Assembly (NCBI RefSeq): GCF_037975245.1
Contig: NC_092564.1
Span: forward strand, 6,765,984-6,829,983
Source of the DNA: Apostichopus japonicus
Taxonomy: Eukaryota > Echinodermata > Holothuroidea > Aspidochirotida > Stichopodidae
Reading direction: 5' to 3'
DNA length: 64,000 nt
The notes under the pieces were generated by a model. It saw only the letters and a list, made by a program, of their open reading frames with translations, was not told the DNA's origin and searched no databases. A program made the translations under genes and the position numbers. Below, piece by piece: positions 27,332 to 40,142 of the stretch. Every line of letters starts with the position of its first letter. The stretch's first letter is position 1.

Positions 27332-29601
27332 CCCCTCAAAACTTCCCTGTTAGCACTTCAAATTGAACTTATGTTATTATTCTTTTAACTAGAAGAAAAT
27401 GCATTTCAATGAAATATATGCTCATTAATCACACATTTTGGATTTAACATGCAAATTTTCACGAAATGTTTTAAAACGGTAAATGAATGATATCATTTCT
27501 GATCAAGAAACTTACCCAAAAAATAGGATAGATTTTTAACCGGGCTTATCTTGTTTGTTCTCCGCTAAAATATTCCTGCATGTTTAAATTCAAATCTTAA
27601 TCTGATCCAGAATAAAAAGACAATCATTTTGTACGACTCTTCGACGGTGAATTTGCTTGAAGATAGGAGGATAGTTTACCCGTTAGAATTCTTTTTATGT
27701 TTTACCAAAATTTGAGTTAATCTTCTGATTTTATTACCGTCACAAAGTCAATATTCTTTTATCACTCACTCTCTCTCTCTTGGCTTTTTTATTTGAGGTC
27801 AATTTTAATGATACCCCACGATTATAAAAATGTCTCGAAACAATACGACAAAATATGGCTCTCTATAAAACACAATAGTTTGGAAATAATCAAACACAAG
27901 ACCATTGTTGATATTAAAATTGATTTAACGGGCTTGCTATAGTAACAAATATATAACAGACGTTTCCAGCAACAACAACAAAGAAATATGTCATAAAAAA
28001 ATCTGATATCAAAATAAACTGAAGAAAAGTCAATTTCATTACTGAATAGAGAAAAAAATATTAAAATTGAATATTCTTCGATCATATTCAAGCTCATTAT
28101 GTTTACCTCCGACGTATTCATAGCTATCCTATATTGTTTACGGACAAAATATGTTTTGATGAAGAAGCAAGGCTTATCAGTGAAATGGAGGCAGTTATTA
28201 ACTTAACTTCTCTCGTTTTTTTCTTCGTTTTTTTTTTGGGCTTTGTATGGGAATGACACAAGCCATGCTATAGCAATGACTGTTGAAGTCTTCATATCAA
28301 GATTTATCACCTGGCAATTCCTCAGAGCGCGTATACAGTTTAAAGCCAATGGATGTCGGCATCTTTTGTATGCCCATATAAGGGAAATATTGACATGACA
28401 TCACGAGACGTAGCCAATCAGAGACGACGTCGGCATCGTGATAAAAGCACAGCAAGTGCACTCTCAGTGAATTTTGTAGTGTCGTAAATGACTTTGACTG
28501 CCTGCTACATATATCCACAGAGATTTATGTGAGGTCTTTGACATGTTATCTCGTAGTAGCTATCCTTGAGAAATATTAAAGCTCAAATAAATGTTGGTGT
28601 ATTTTTTTTTTTTTTTTGGCCTTCTTCTTCTTTCTTGCAAACTGCGTGTGACTGATATAGAAGATTATTCCTCTGTAAGGAGACATTGCGGGACGTTTTA
28701 ATAACGAAATTTGACGAGATCAGCTCTCATGGATTGTTCAAATCAGTTCAGAAATAAAAATTCCTCGTATGTGAACTGTATTAGCAGTAGAAGACCTCCA
28801 TATATAAACGGGGAGTAAAAGAACAGTTGTTTTACAATTAGTAACAAACAATATGAACTAATGATGAAAATTATCTCTTGCGAAAACAAGTTAAATGTTA
28901 TAATAAAATAGATTTGCTTCATGCACCATTTTGCTTGTGCAGGACCCATGTGTCGGGACTGTCGCACATAACTCAAATTAACTCCTATTACACTCCTCCC
29001 ACCGAAGAAAATAAAGAAACAAAACAAGAAATTCACTTTTAATCGATATAGTTTTTTCATTTTCAATAAGGGTAAAATGAATATGAGTTTATCTGCATTG
29101 GATTGCATGGTTCGAGCCGTTATCGTTTAGCCTACATGAAGTCACATAAATATAGGTTTTTTCTTTTCAATGTATGGGTTTAAATTAAAAAACGCCGTCC
29201 AACTATTAGCGTTCTTGCTTTTCATCATTGATCTGATAGCCAACCAATAAAACGACGTGAAATATCTGACGTCATTAATCATTTCTTTATGATGAAATTG
29301 TTTCCAGTTCTTGTGATGAGAACAATTTATGATATGAATATACTAATAATACTAAAAAATTAGTAATTTAGGCTACTATTCGAGTTGCATATAATAGAGT
29401 GTTTTTGGAGTAGAAGTAAACATTTGGTAAACAATTGACACATTCTAATGTAATTTCTAAACCATTGGCTAAAACATGAAGGGTATCTTAGAATTATCAT
29501 GCCATGTCAGTCTTGTATGTGTGAAGTCTGTTTATGATTATAAACATTGCACAACAAGATATAATACTACACAGAAGGACATTCCTCACTCTCAATCTCT
29601 C

Positions 29602-29662
29602 TCTCTCTCATACATACAGATATACATACATACATACACGCATACATACACGCATACACAAA
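29602..29662. repeat. CT-rich then (CATA)n microsatellite
   Basis: TCTCTCTCTC runs into CATACATACATACACGCATA repeats. This resembles the tail of the SINE family at 33.0 kb, but no SINE body is visible upstream. Confidence 0.8.
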
Positions 29663-29993
29663 CGAGTTATACTGCCGCCACTGTCGGTAGTATTATCTGT
29701 TGAAATAACAATTGGCTAAGTCTCGAAGTCTTGAAGCGATTTATGTTGTAAATTTTGTGGAAAGGATGTTTCCTAGTTAGTACGGTAATGTTCCTATTTT
29801 TTTATTGTTAGTTTATCTTAATTCGATCATTATTTAGTACATAGTACTATCAGTAAGATAGTGGAAGAACACGACATTGCACCAATAGCAGCAGTCAACA
29901 ACGGCATAATGTTTTGTGAAGTTGGGAAATATGTTGTTGAAAAAAGTGACGAGCGCCATCTACTAAATTACTATATTTGTTCTTAAAATAAAA

Positions 29994-30100
29994 CTGTTAG
30001 CAAACTGCTTATCCACTAGAGAGCCTGTGTAGGAGAATGTGTAAAAGTAAGTTGGCTTGACGTTTCGATCCTTGCAGGATCTTCTTCAAAGGCTAAAAGG
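29994..30100 (-). repeat. dispersed repeat, copy 2 (inverted relative to copy 1)
   Basis: Reverse-complement match to 1401-1507 across about 105 bp. This copy keeps GATCC-TGCAA-GGATC and an exact GAAACGTC, whereas copy 1 has AAAACGTC. It has TTGAAGA where copy 1 has CTGAAGA. The outer stem is broken by two changes (AGCCAA for GGCTAA). The copy ends about 80 bp before a (TA)n array at 30177. Confidence 0.7.
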
Positions 30101-30171
30101 CTATAATTTTTCTTGGTAGTTTACTAGGGCAGTTAAAACGAGTTACGGTAAACTATGCTATATGTGTTTGT

Positions 30172-30176
<5 letters not shown>

Positions 30177-30247
<71 letters not shown>
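30177..30247. repeat. (TA)n array
   Basis: About 70 bp of alternating TA, about 80 bp from the dispersed repeat at 29994-30100. Confidence 0.97.
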
Positions 30248-30707
30248 GAAGTACTGTAATTACATTAAATATGTAGTTAATTGAAACAGTTTAATCAAAC
30301 ATCAGAATGGTTTTATTGAAAAAATATGCGACGTCGTGATCAAGGTATTTACAGTGGGCTACAAAGGTGTCATTTCCATTGTGTAATTTATTTGATTATA
30401 TTTTTTGGAAAGAACCCCTCATTTTGTGATAAGATTTCTGTCAGCATTAGAACAGTTTACATGTAAACATCTGTCAAAATTTTCTCGAAAATATTTGAGG
30501 TTTACTACCGCGACTCCTACACTCTATACAAGATGTCTGTATGTCATCTGTACCTAAGATGATCCACTGATGTGTTCCTACATTAATGTCTCATTTCACA
30601 GTTGCAATTTGCCTCAAACGTGGAACGCCCCTTAGTTATATCGCCATCCATTTTGACTGTCAATATTACCAAACATCACTATAGGTTTTTTTGACGTCAC
30701 TTCTGAA

Positions 30708-30745
30708 CCCCCCCCCCAAAAAAAAAAAAAAAAAAAAAAAAAAAA
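30708..30745. repeat. poly(C)10-poly(A)28 tract
   Basis: Ten C followed directly by 28 A. It could be a retroposon tail, but no body is recognisable upstream. Confidence 0.9.
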
Positions 30746-30859
30746 CATCAAATCAAATACAGATAAAGCGTTAGGATACCTGGTTTCCTGAAAACTTAAT
30801 TCAAATCTGTCAAAATACCTGTCATTGGGCCTTATTATTATAGTAATCCAATTCCGACA

Positions 30860-30920
30860 TCAAAATGAATTATTCATCAAAATAAATTATTCATCAACAT
30901 GAATTATTCATCAAAATGAA
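30860..30920. repeat. tandem repeat of about 20 bp (ATGAATTATTCATCAAA)
   Basis: Three to four imperfect copies of AATGAATTATTCATCAAAAT. The unit itself contains the palindrome TGAATTATTCA. Confidence 0.75.
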
Positions 30921-31339
30921 GTTTTCAGAATACCGTTTGTATCTCTTGTTTCTATAAACTACCTCCGACCTATATTCTTTGATAAAGAGCATTTCATTCG
31001 CCTCAACCTAACCTAATTTATTCATATTGTTTATTAGAATCCGTGTTCGACACGACTTTTGGTTTAAAAAAAATCCTGGTTTTAACCAGGAATTAATTAT
31101 CCATGTTATAAATATTGACTTACAGTAAGTCTGCAACGTGACTTTGCACCAACAATCCAGAAATCACATCAATCACGTGGGGGAAAAGAATTGTAAAATG
31201 ACATGACGATTAAACATTAATTAATCTCAACCGACTGGATACAGGAAAGTGCTGTGTAGGGTCAGTGAGCACACGTTCGCACATGATGTCAGATAGAGAG
31301 AGGTGTAGAGAAAGAGAGAGAGAGGGGGGGTGGGGGGGG

Positions 31340-31721
31340 CATATGCGTAGGAGCCCAATTTGATTGGGGGGGGGGGGCTGTTACGACTTGCCCGAAAAAT
31401 ATAACCAACATTTTTCGCGCGCTTCCTGCGCATTCCACCCGTTAATGTGCATATCATATAGGCATGCATCAGTTATTACATCGCATGCCAATAACATACA
31501 ATCATTTAGTCCTTCCATATTGGTTATAATTATTGGGAAAGTCGTTACAATAATAATGATAAGAAAAAATATAAGTTTAACCATTGAAAAACACATCGCA
31601 AATTATTTTTCTTTCAGTAGGTGCCCGAAAAAATTCTCAGCATATTGCCCGAATTTTTACAAATATTTTTGGTTGGGGGCTGCAGCCCCCCCCAGCCCCC
31701 TCCCCGCCTCCTACGCCTATG
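31340..31721. mobile_element. probable MITE with GC-rich ends
   Basis: CATATGCGTAGGAGCC (31340-31355) matches the reverse complement of 31706-31721 (CATAGGCGTAGGAGGC) at 14 of 16 positions. Inside each end are long G or C runs, with the palindrome GGGGGCTGCAGCCCCC near 31676-31690, and the word TGCCCGAA recurs in the interior. Flanks are G-rich, so the target duplication cannot be read. Superfamily unassigned; non-coding. Confidence 0.6.
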
Positions 31722-32986
31722 GGGGATATAACATTTGTTTTAAAAAACATGGAATTGGGATAGCCAAATACAATGGAAATCAAGATTAGTTTATAACTAT
31801 TTCAAAGTAACAGTTTGGATTAAGCTCTTTATTTTTTCTTTCATATATAGAACTTTAACTTGAAATCGATTTTTATTTTTCCTTCTTAAATTCTTTTTCT
31901 TAGAGGGGTTAGTTGCGGGTGAGTATTTTTGTCGTTATAATACTGAATTGAGCCAACGGTTGCCGCAAAACAATTATTTACACATGATTTATATCTTAGA
32001 ACTAGGATCCCAGACAATTGATATGGTATTATATGCCCCCCTTCTAAGAAGTTGTTAAATGTTTTAAAGCATTTTCAAGGGTTATACTTCAAAAGCCTCT
32101 AAAGACACTTTGGTCTGGAGTGGCTCTTGAGCGGTTTATGCCTCAGTAAAAATTATAGTGCGTCCTACTTTTCTTCTTCTAAATAACTCAAAGTTGGTAC
32201 TTTCTTACACGCTCAGCAGTACATCTATATGTGTACATAGGATTCTTGTACCATGCAGCTGTGTCTTGACATACGGCGAGATACGGCGGTAACTATTGCC
32301 TAATGTGATAAAGGGGGTCGGGGAAAGGGGTTGGGACAGGCCGGCGGGTTAGCATAAAATTAAATTCGACAAGGATAGAGTCGGAATAAAGAAGGAAAGC
32401 CAATAATTTTCAGACTGGAAGCGTTAACTAAAACAAAAAACCCAACCTCCTCCCCACCCCCCGTAAAACTAGGAGATGAGAAGCTGACTTCACTGGGATA
32501 TATACCACTCTCCCTGGAGTACGGTACCTAGCCATAAAAAGAATAAAATAATTCCTTTCCCGGTGGCTGGGCTGTTCTCCGGATGTATAAACTTTACTTC
32601 CGGAGCCCTCTACCCATCGGGTTTCTATATTAGGGGCCCTACCTTTGCCAATATTGCCTACATATGCTTACATTTGCTTTATAGATTAACGTGTTATGTG
32701 ATGAGATATCTCTAAGAAGAAACGCTAAATATGATTGTCTCCTTGTCGCATTACAGAGACAGCAATATTACGGCAAGTTCCTTGTAGTGATTTTTTTTTT
32801 ATACCAAAGATGGAGAAGACATGTGATTTTGAACTTTGTTAGAAAAACGGTACACGTCATAAAGAAGAGAAAAATTGAGGCTAAAGTAAGCTATGGGAGA
32901 AAATATGGACTTTATATCTTTCGAAATCATAATAAATTTTGTATTACAAATGTATATTCGCTAACCCCCTTTTTTTATATATACAG
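31722..32986. other. gene-free sequence
   Basis: No recognisable feature between the MITE and the SINE, apart from C-rich stretches near 32440-32462. Confidence 0.65.
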
Positions 32987-33242
32987 GCGGAGTGTATAGC
33001 CTAGTGGTTAACGCCGGCGTCTCCCAGTCATGAGATCCCCGGTTCGATTCCCCGCCGACAGCAATGTGTGTCGTCTGGCAAGGGTGTTGTTCAATAACAA
33101 CTTCCCGACATGGACGTTAAATGGATGTGTGCCGAGAGATTGGCTACGGTCAGCTTGCGAGTCTACAAGCCTCCATGGCTTCTTTCGCGAGTTCCTGCTT
33201 GCGGGAAGATCACTATACATACATACATACATACATACATAT
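32987..33242 (+). repeat. tRNA-derived SINE, about 255 bp
   Basis: The head contains TAGCCTAGTGGTTA (A-box-like, about 32996) and GGTTCGATTCCCC (B-box, about 33040), as in tRNA-derived SINEs. A body follows, then the family tail TCGCGAGTTCCTGCTTGCGGG and a (CATA)n 3' end. A truncated relative lies at 25967-26036. The frames on both strands here are non-functional. Confidence 0.85.
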
Positions 33243-33268
33243 AGCAAACTAGGATTTGGATATCCATT

Positions 33269-33280
33269 TGCGCATGCGCA
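33269..33280. promoter_or_regulatory. NRF-1-like palindrome
   Basis: TGCGCATGCGCA is a full match to the NRF-1 consensus, 27 bp past the SINE tail. No gene is adjacent. Confidence 0.3.
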
Positions 33281-35460
33281 CTTCAATGAATATCATGCAC
33301 ACCGTATTATACCTGTCCATGCCAAATGAAGTCATTGCTTTCATAATAAGAGAAAACCCCGGAACTCGTTCATTTGCAGGAAAACAAATGTCTCATGAAA
33401 ATTAGGGGCGCTATTTTGTTGCATACAATTCATCTTGAGTTTACACGCGTGCCATGGGCTCATATATATCTATCAACTAACCGTGTCTTAAAACACATTA
33501 AACAAAATCAATCAGATCAACGTAAGAAATGTGCTAATGATAATTAAAAACTCAAGATGTGAGTGATTAATGGAGACTCGTAACACATTAATCATTTAAA
33601 TGGGGATGTTTAAATGTGAGCCGAAGAAGCTGGATATTTAAGGTGTAGAAATGTTATAAATGAGCCATTATTAAATTGATATTCATTCATATTGATATCA
33701 TTACGCAGAGGCGTAGCCTTATTGGACAAGCTGTTCATGGAGCCTAAAGACACAGGCTACAAGAAAGTTTTTCGCTCGAAAAGAAAAAAAAGAAAAATAG
33801 CAAAATTTCCATCACTGACGTTTTATGTGTTTTCATCACATTTTTTTTATGAAATAACAGTTGAACGTCCTTCACTAACAGACTAAAGTGAGGTTGGAGG
33901 GTGTTTGGTGGCAGACACATAGTTAAACGTTCGCGTTTATTTAACCACTCGTGAATTTCCCTCGCCGAAAATTTGCTGATGTAGTGAGGCTTAGATTGGT
34001 AATCTCTTTGTAATAACCATTTGGGGGGGGGGGGGGGAATGCTCAAAGAAGTCTAGTTTGGATAAATACAACCCACATATATGTTGGGCCTGGTTCGAAT
34101 GTCAGAATGATGGGGAAAAGTATAATTATTTGTGAACGCTGTTAGTATACTCAATTTGAAGTATGTCCCGATGGTTCCTGGCATGCACTTGCCAGATAGG
34201 TGCCAGAAAAAAAAGGGGTGGGGGTATCGAGATCCAGGTCGAGTTCTGAGGACAATTATATCACCTGGCCCCATTTTTATGAATTTTCAATTTTTCCTTA
34301 AGCATATTATGACAATATAAATACATGTTAGTTGTTATCCCATAATTCCCCTTCCCCCTAATTGACCCCGAGTCTTTGGGCTGTAGCTCCCCACCCCCCC
34401 CCCATCAGCTCTCACCCCTATCGTCAAGTCTGATGGGTATTTAGATTTTAACTGATAAAAAAATGAACAATACCGAAGTACTATATTGTTTGCATTAATT
34501 CTTATAAAAAATCAAATCCAAAAATGAAAATAATGAAAAAATTTAGCTGTTTAGTTCGACATATTATATTTACACACAAAAAACGTGCCTATAGACTGAT
34601 TATTGTGGACTTTGTTTCTGAAAGGAGAACACTTTCAGAAGAGAATGAATTAATAGGAATTCGCTGTCATTACATGTGAGTGATTACCTGCTATTTTGGG
34701 CCTCCATTTTGAGTCACTCTCTCGAGGTACGGTATCGTTCATTCAAAATGGTGAATGAAATAGCAATTAGAAATAGAAATTAGCAATTTATCAAATATTT
34801 CATGATGTTTAGCGATCTATATTTAGAGTAAGGAGAATCATTCAAAGAGATGTAATTCTAATTTGTAAATAGATTATAATATTTCCTGGAAATCATAACC
34901 TACTTGGACCCAAATTATTACTGTATCAGTTTTTGTCTCAAATTTAGCATGTAAAAACTGCTCAAAAAAATATCAATAGAGTGTTCAATAAGACAATTAA
35001 ATGTCTCAACGAGAAAGAAGACTTTGCCGGTGACAATAAAAATGCTCTGTGAAATTTGAGCTTCAAGAACAGTATGTATTTTTTTTTTAAAAGTAGGCCT
35101 AAAGTGGGGGCAGCATTTATGTTTTTTTGTTGTTTTTTTCGTCATTCCATGTAGACGTTACATGTATACTCTACGCATATAGTGATAACTTCTATATCTT
35201 GTAAACGATGAAGAATTGACTAAACTTAGTGTAATTTATTATTCGCTAAATACATTTAAAACGATTAAACAAGGCAGAAACTGGCACTTGTAACTTATAT
35301 CATATAACTTCCGATGATTTGTGAAAATGTTTAAATGGTGACTTTAGACACAACAATGAATTTTTGAGTTGTGGATCAATACGAAAACACTGCTATTATT
35401 TCATGGTTGCATTTTCATACGACTAATATATTTCGAGAAATGATCCTTTAAGCAGCTGAG
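33281..35460. other. gene-free sequence
   Basis: G14 near 34023 and a C run near 34395. No supported gene. Confidence 0.65.
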
Positions 35461-35510
35461 GTGCATATCTTAAACGTGACTGGACTGCATATCTTAAACG
35501 TGACTGGACT
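35461..35510. repeat. direct repeat, 24-bp unit x2
   Basis: GCATATCTTAAACGTGACTG is repeated in tandem with a 24-bp period. Confidence 0.85.
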
Positions 35511-35809
35511 GTATAACCTAATGCACCGACCATTTTGGTCAGTTCTTCAGATGCAAAAATATGAAGAAGAAAAAAAGCCTCAATATGGAAACAAAAGATT
35601 TAAGGCCTCAAAAGACGTGTTTAAAATATTCTACGATTTGACAAGTACAAATGATGATGAAAATATTTGTAAGAATGTACTCTACTGTTTATACTAAGCA
35701 AAAAGAATATGCTTTGCTCGAATCTTTTGCAGAATTTATCAACAATGGATTAACATTAACATTAAAGCTTGCACCGATGAAACGACGTATGTATGTATGT
35801 ATTTATGTA

Positions 35810-35925
35810 TGACGTCATCATGTATATCATGTATATATGCATATGTATTTCATCATCATGTATATATATATGTATTACGTCATCATCACTTATGTATGAC
35901 GTCATCATCATCATGAATTACGTCA
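35810..35925. promoter_or_regulatory. cluster of four CRE/ATF-like sites
   Basis: TGACGTCA at 35810 and 35897 and TTACGTCA at 35875 and 35918, within 116 bp and mixed with CATCATCA and TATGTATG simple repeats. TGACGTCA is the CREB/ATF consensus. Regulatory use is inference: the repeats may simply have copied the motif. Confidence 0.4.
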
Positions 35926-36648
35926 TCATCAATTTAGCCTGAAAGAAGCATCCCATAGTAAGACCATATTTTAAAGAGGAGTACCTCGAAACTCACAAGA
36001 GCGGTAGAAACATTAATAGCAATCAATGTTTCTTTCTTTTTCTTCTTTTTCTTCTCTTGGATTGCAACATATCAAGACTAACATTCTGCCCGGATTAAGT
36101 CATCTCTGAAAATGTGGCTAAATTGCGAAGAACAGTTGTTAAATAGCGACACCACTTTGTATCAAAGCGATACGGTATTGCTTGAGACTTCGAGCAGTCT
36201 ATACACACCCGTAAATGCATAAGCCTAAGGTAATTCTGCCGGTACTGTTCAGAATATATCAATGCAGAAACAGTGCACTCTGATATCTCCCAAAGTGATT
36301 TCTACTCTTGTTTACTTTGATTCATCGTAAGTTCATCTTTCAGTAAATGTCGTTTGAATTCACAAATTGATTGCCAACAGTACAAATAAAGAAAACCACG
36401 TAAAATTAAAAATAACATTTTATCATCAACTTGATTTTTACTGCAAGCATCAAGACAGTTTAAACAGTGTGTGTAATAAAGTTCATATACTTCCATAAAA
36501 CCAACCATAACTGAATACAATGCATGCGTGACTAATGACCTTACTTTGTAAGCCTTAAAGCCAGTATTATCCAGAACTATTAAAATGCTTTGTTTCGTTA
36601 TTAAACCCACACAATAAAAATATATCTAAATATATATGTGGGTGTATA
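35926..36648. other. gene-free sequence
   Basis: No supported feature. A 102-codon minus-strand frame (36302-36610) has no recognisable domain. Confidence 0.6.
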
Positions 36649-36784
<136 letters not shown>

Positions 36785-37505
36785 GGCGTTGGAAAATGAC
36801 AACAATGGTATATACGGCGTATCGTGTTAGGGCACGTCACTGAGCTTGTATGTATACATATGTATACAAGCCAAACTCTATATACATCTATACAAGTATT
36901 TTATTTAGGTTTACGATGCAGATAAATTAAAATAGTACGCGGGAGGGCGGTGAGTTCTTACGGGTAACGTATCTACACATGTAATGATTTGGACCGTAAA
37001 TTTTGAACTGTATTGAAAGATTAAGGCTGGAAGCAGGATTTTTGTCCTCAAAAAAGTTGTGTCGTCGAGAAATATATATTTATAATCTCTTAATGGGGGA
37101 GACACAATAAGTGTATTAGAAAATGCGAAACATGTATTAATCCCTTTGTTTATTTATAATAATTTCACACACACGTACGAACTAAAACACACAAAAGTAT
37201 ACATGAAAAGCCGAATTTCTCTTATTGAAATCACTTCCCTGTCACTTTCTGGTTTGTATCGATATGACCATTGGGTACGATTCGTGGTTTCACCGTAAAC
37301 AAGATAACGTAGCTTAGGACTGGCGATGTCTAGCGATATCTGGCGATATATTTGCGATATCATACAAGGGGAAACCACATTTTAACATGTATATACGTAT
37401 TTTCTAGATGTATAATATATATATAATATTCCCGCAATATATGACCAGTCATGAACACAGACAGTGAGGATGAACATTATTGATCGTAACCTGAATGTTG
37501 TAATG

Positions 37506-37876
37506 CAGGGGTGGGCAACAAACGGCCCGCGGGCCACATGCGGCCCGCCGGTGGTTGTTTTGCGGCCCGTGAAATGTCTCAAGAAAAAGGGGAAAAATCA
37601 ATCTATTTTACATCATCACAAAAAACGAGCTAGCTGCTTAGAATTTATCCGCACTATAATGAGCTGTCTGGTAAGCCTATTATCCCCATTAATTATCAAC
37701 TGTACTGTATTGACTTTATGTTTTTGTGAATACAGATTAAGTACACACACCTATTGCTTGATAGTCCTCGGAATCAAAGGTTTGAAATCAACAGCAGGTC
37801 GTTGGTTAGGTGCGGCCCAGACAATTTTGCACCCCTAATATCTGGCCCATTCATTCAAAAAGGTTGCCCACCCCTG
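37506..37876. mobile_element. non-autonomous hAT element (371 bp), intact copy, 8-bp TSD
   Basis: Ends CAGGGGTGGGCAAC... and ...GTTGCCCACCCCTG. The 8-bp duplication TTGTAATG lies at 37498-37505 and 37877-37884. It carries GGCCCGCGGGCC at 37524-37535. It is the uninterrupted relative of the element at 41401-42841, in opposite orientation, and supplies the empty site that proves the nested insertion there. No transposase. Confidence 0.95.
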
Positions 37877-37884
37877 TTGTAATG

Positions 37885-39213
37885 TATTCAATAGCTTTTC
37901 CCCTAACATATAGTTTATGTATAATGAACTGACTGTTCTTGTTCAAATTAAGGTTCGGAGTTAACTATGACATCAGTCGAGTTCTATAGTGGGTAAATAG
38001 GATATTATAAGACAGTGTCGTGTCATGGTGCATTATCAAATCGGTTCAGTTCGTGACTACCCCACCCCCCCCCTCCCCTCCACACCCATAGATACACTGC
38101 TGTGGACAGTAGTGTAAATTTGTGGACTTGAACTGTGAAACGGATATACTAGAAGTGGTACAACTCCCCCACCCCCACTTTACCTCTCATGAGGAACCCC
38201 ACATCTTGGAAATCTTGGGAATTCATTTACACCTCAATTCCTCCGGGTCGTTTGGCAGGAAAATATTTGAAAAATACGTTTTTGTGTGTGTTTTTTTTTG
38301 GTCTTGTGTGTCAATACATTATATGCCTGTTGATATATAACATGTCCGTCGATTATGGTTACATAAAAACCTTATCCTTCTTTGCGTTTATTTCTTTCAA
38401 GTAAAGGGATATGTGTGTGAGGGGGAGGGGCGCGGGGGGGGGTTAGGTTGTTACTATAAATGAATCATCCTGTTTAATTTTCATCCCTGGATACAGTCAA
38501 GGTAGAAGTTCTATCCTCAAATGAACTTTTCTGTAGTTAATCACTTTTTAGAGACTCGCCCGTCACTCATAAAACGGACTTGAAATTGCCACCAAATATA
38601 TAGCGATCGTTATGTCATAGGCACGGTAAACACACTGCCACCCTGCCTCGGTTTACGAACCTCGTGAAAATAAGCATAGTGTATATATAAGTCAATCATA
38701 ATATTATATACACCTGTTGAAAAGACAGATTGTCGGTTGGTAAACGTGGAGATACCAGGTTGCTACAAGGGTTGGATACGACGGAGAGGGAAAAGGGCGG
38801 GTCAAGGGGTGGGGTGATGTTGAAGAAGAGGAAGCTTGGAAGGTCCTGTATTGTTGTAAAACACAATGTGAAAATTGTCTACTTTTATAGACTTTAAATT
38901 ACGCGAAACGTTGGAGACGAAATGGGTTGGGTGGGGGGGGCGGTGGGTGGGGGTGCGTAAAATGGTCTCGGGAATAGACGTCTAAGACGAATCGGACAAT
39001 CAGCGTAGAATATTAAGGGAATTTGTAAAAGATAAATAGCATTGAATGTACTTCATGAATGTTCTTGGTTGTTCATAGTTAGTAAAATGAACATGTTTTG
39101 GTTGATTTATATACAATAAACATTTTACCTGCGTTGGTAGCCGATATTATTGTTATTATTATTGTTATTATTATTGTTATTATTATTATTTGTAGTAGAA
39201 GTATTAGTTGTAT

Positions 39214-39258
<45 letters not shown>

Positions 39259-40142
39259 CAGTAGTAGTAGTAGTAGTAGTAGTGGTGGTAGGAGTATTAT
39301 TTCTATTAGTAGTAGGAGTATTATGAGTTAAGCCTGAAAGAAAAAAACATCAGAGATTTCAATCTTTTTAAATCTTGCAATAGTCGACGATAAGTGAATT
39401 AGAACAGAAAACTGACATGAGAATGACAAATGAATTTTGAAAGAGTAAATATTTAATTCAGCTACTAGGGACGGGATTCAATGACCCCATGGTTATAAAT
39501 CCCATGCTTTCATATGTAATTTTTTCTTTGTCATAGAGTGCCATTCAAGAAGTACTACTAATTGTAACTCTCTAATGTCAGAACGTTTGAATTATAATCG
39601 AGTATTAAAGAAGGCTTATAGTTCAAACATACAGAATGCTACTATAAACTTTCATTTGAATGTCTTCGTCATCCCTACATTCCCCCTCAGCCCCCCCCCC
39701 CCAAGAAAATATGTAAATCGATGAAGGGCTTAATTTTCCTTGTTTTTTCTGAAGTAAAATAAAACAGATCAATTTCGTTTATTTCATTAGATCCCATGAA
39801 TATTCCAGAAATTCTCTTTTATCATTCAAAAAAAAAAGGGGGGCGGGTGGGTCCTTTTCACCCGATCCTTGCTTTAATCTAAGACAATGCCAAACAACTG
39901 ATCTATATGTGCAAGAGAGTTAAATAATTTATTCTTTGATGAAACTTATTTGGAGGTTGTGCATGTAATTGCTAATTGAGTTGTACTAATGAAACAGAGA
40001 ACTTAAAGTCCCAGTTCCAAAATGAACCAGGAAAGAGGTTGATAGGAACCAAACCAACAAAAGTGGCCTTATATGAACTATAATAGATTCAACAATCAAC
40101 CTAAAAACATACACTGGAACTTCCAGTTCCTAATCTCTTCAA
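37885..40142. other. gene-free sequence with G/C runs
   Basis: G-rich segments near 38421-38446 and 38928-38955; the latter has four or more G runs with short loops. C12 near 39690. No supported gene. Confidence 0.65.
39147..39320. repeat. trinucleotide microsatellites (ATT/GTT)n then (AGT)n
   Basis: TTATTATTATTG repeats to about 39190, then about 120 bp of AGT with a few GGT and GGA variants. The plus frame reads as poly-Ser and is not a gene. Confidence 0.95.

Larger units (their letters stand above)
26230..29990. other. gene-free AT-rich sequence
   Basis: Only simple repeats (listed separately), poly-T tracts and unrecognised short frames. Confidence 0.7.
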
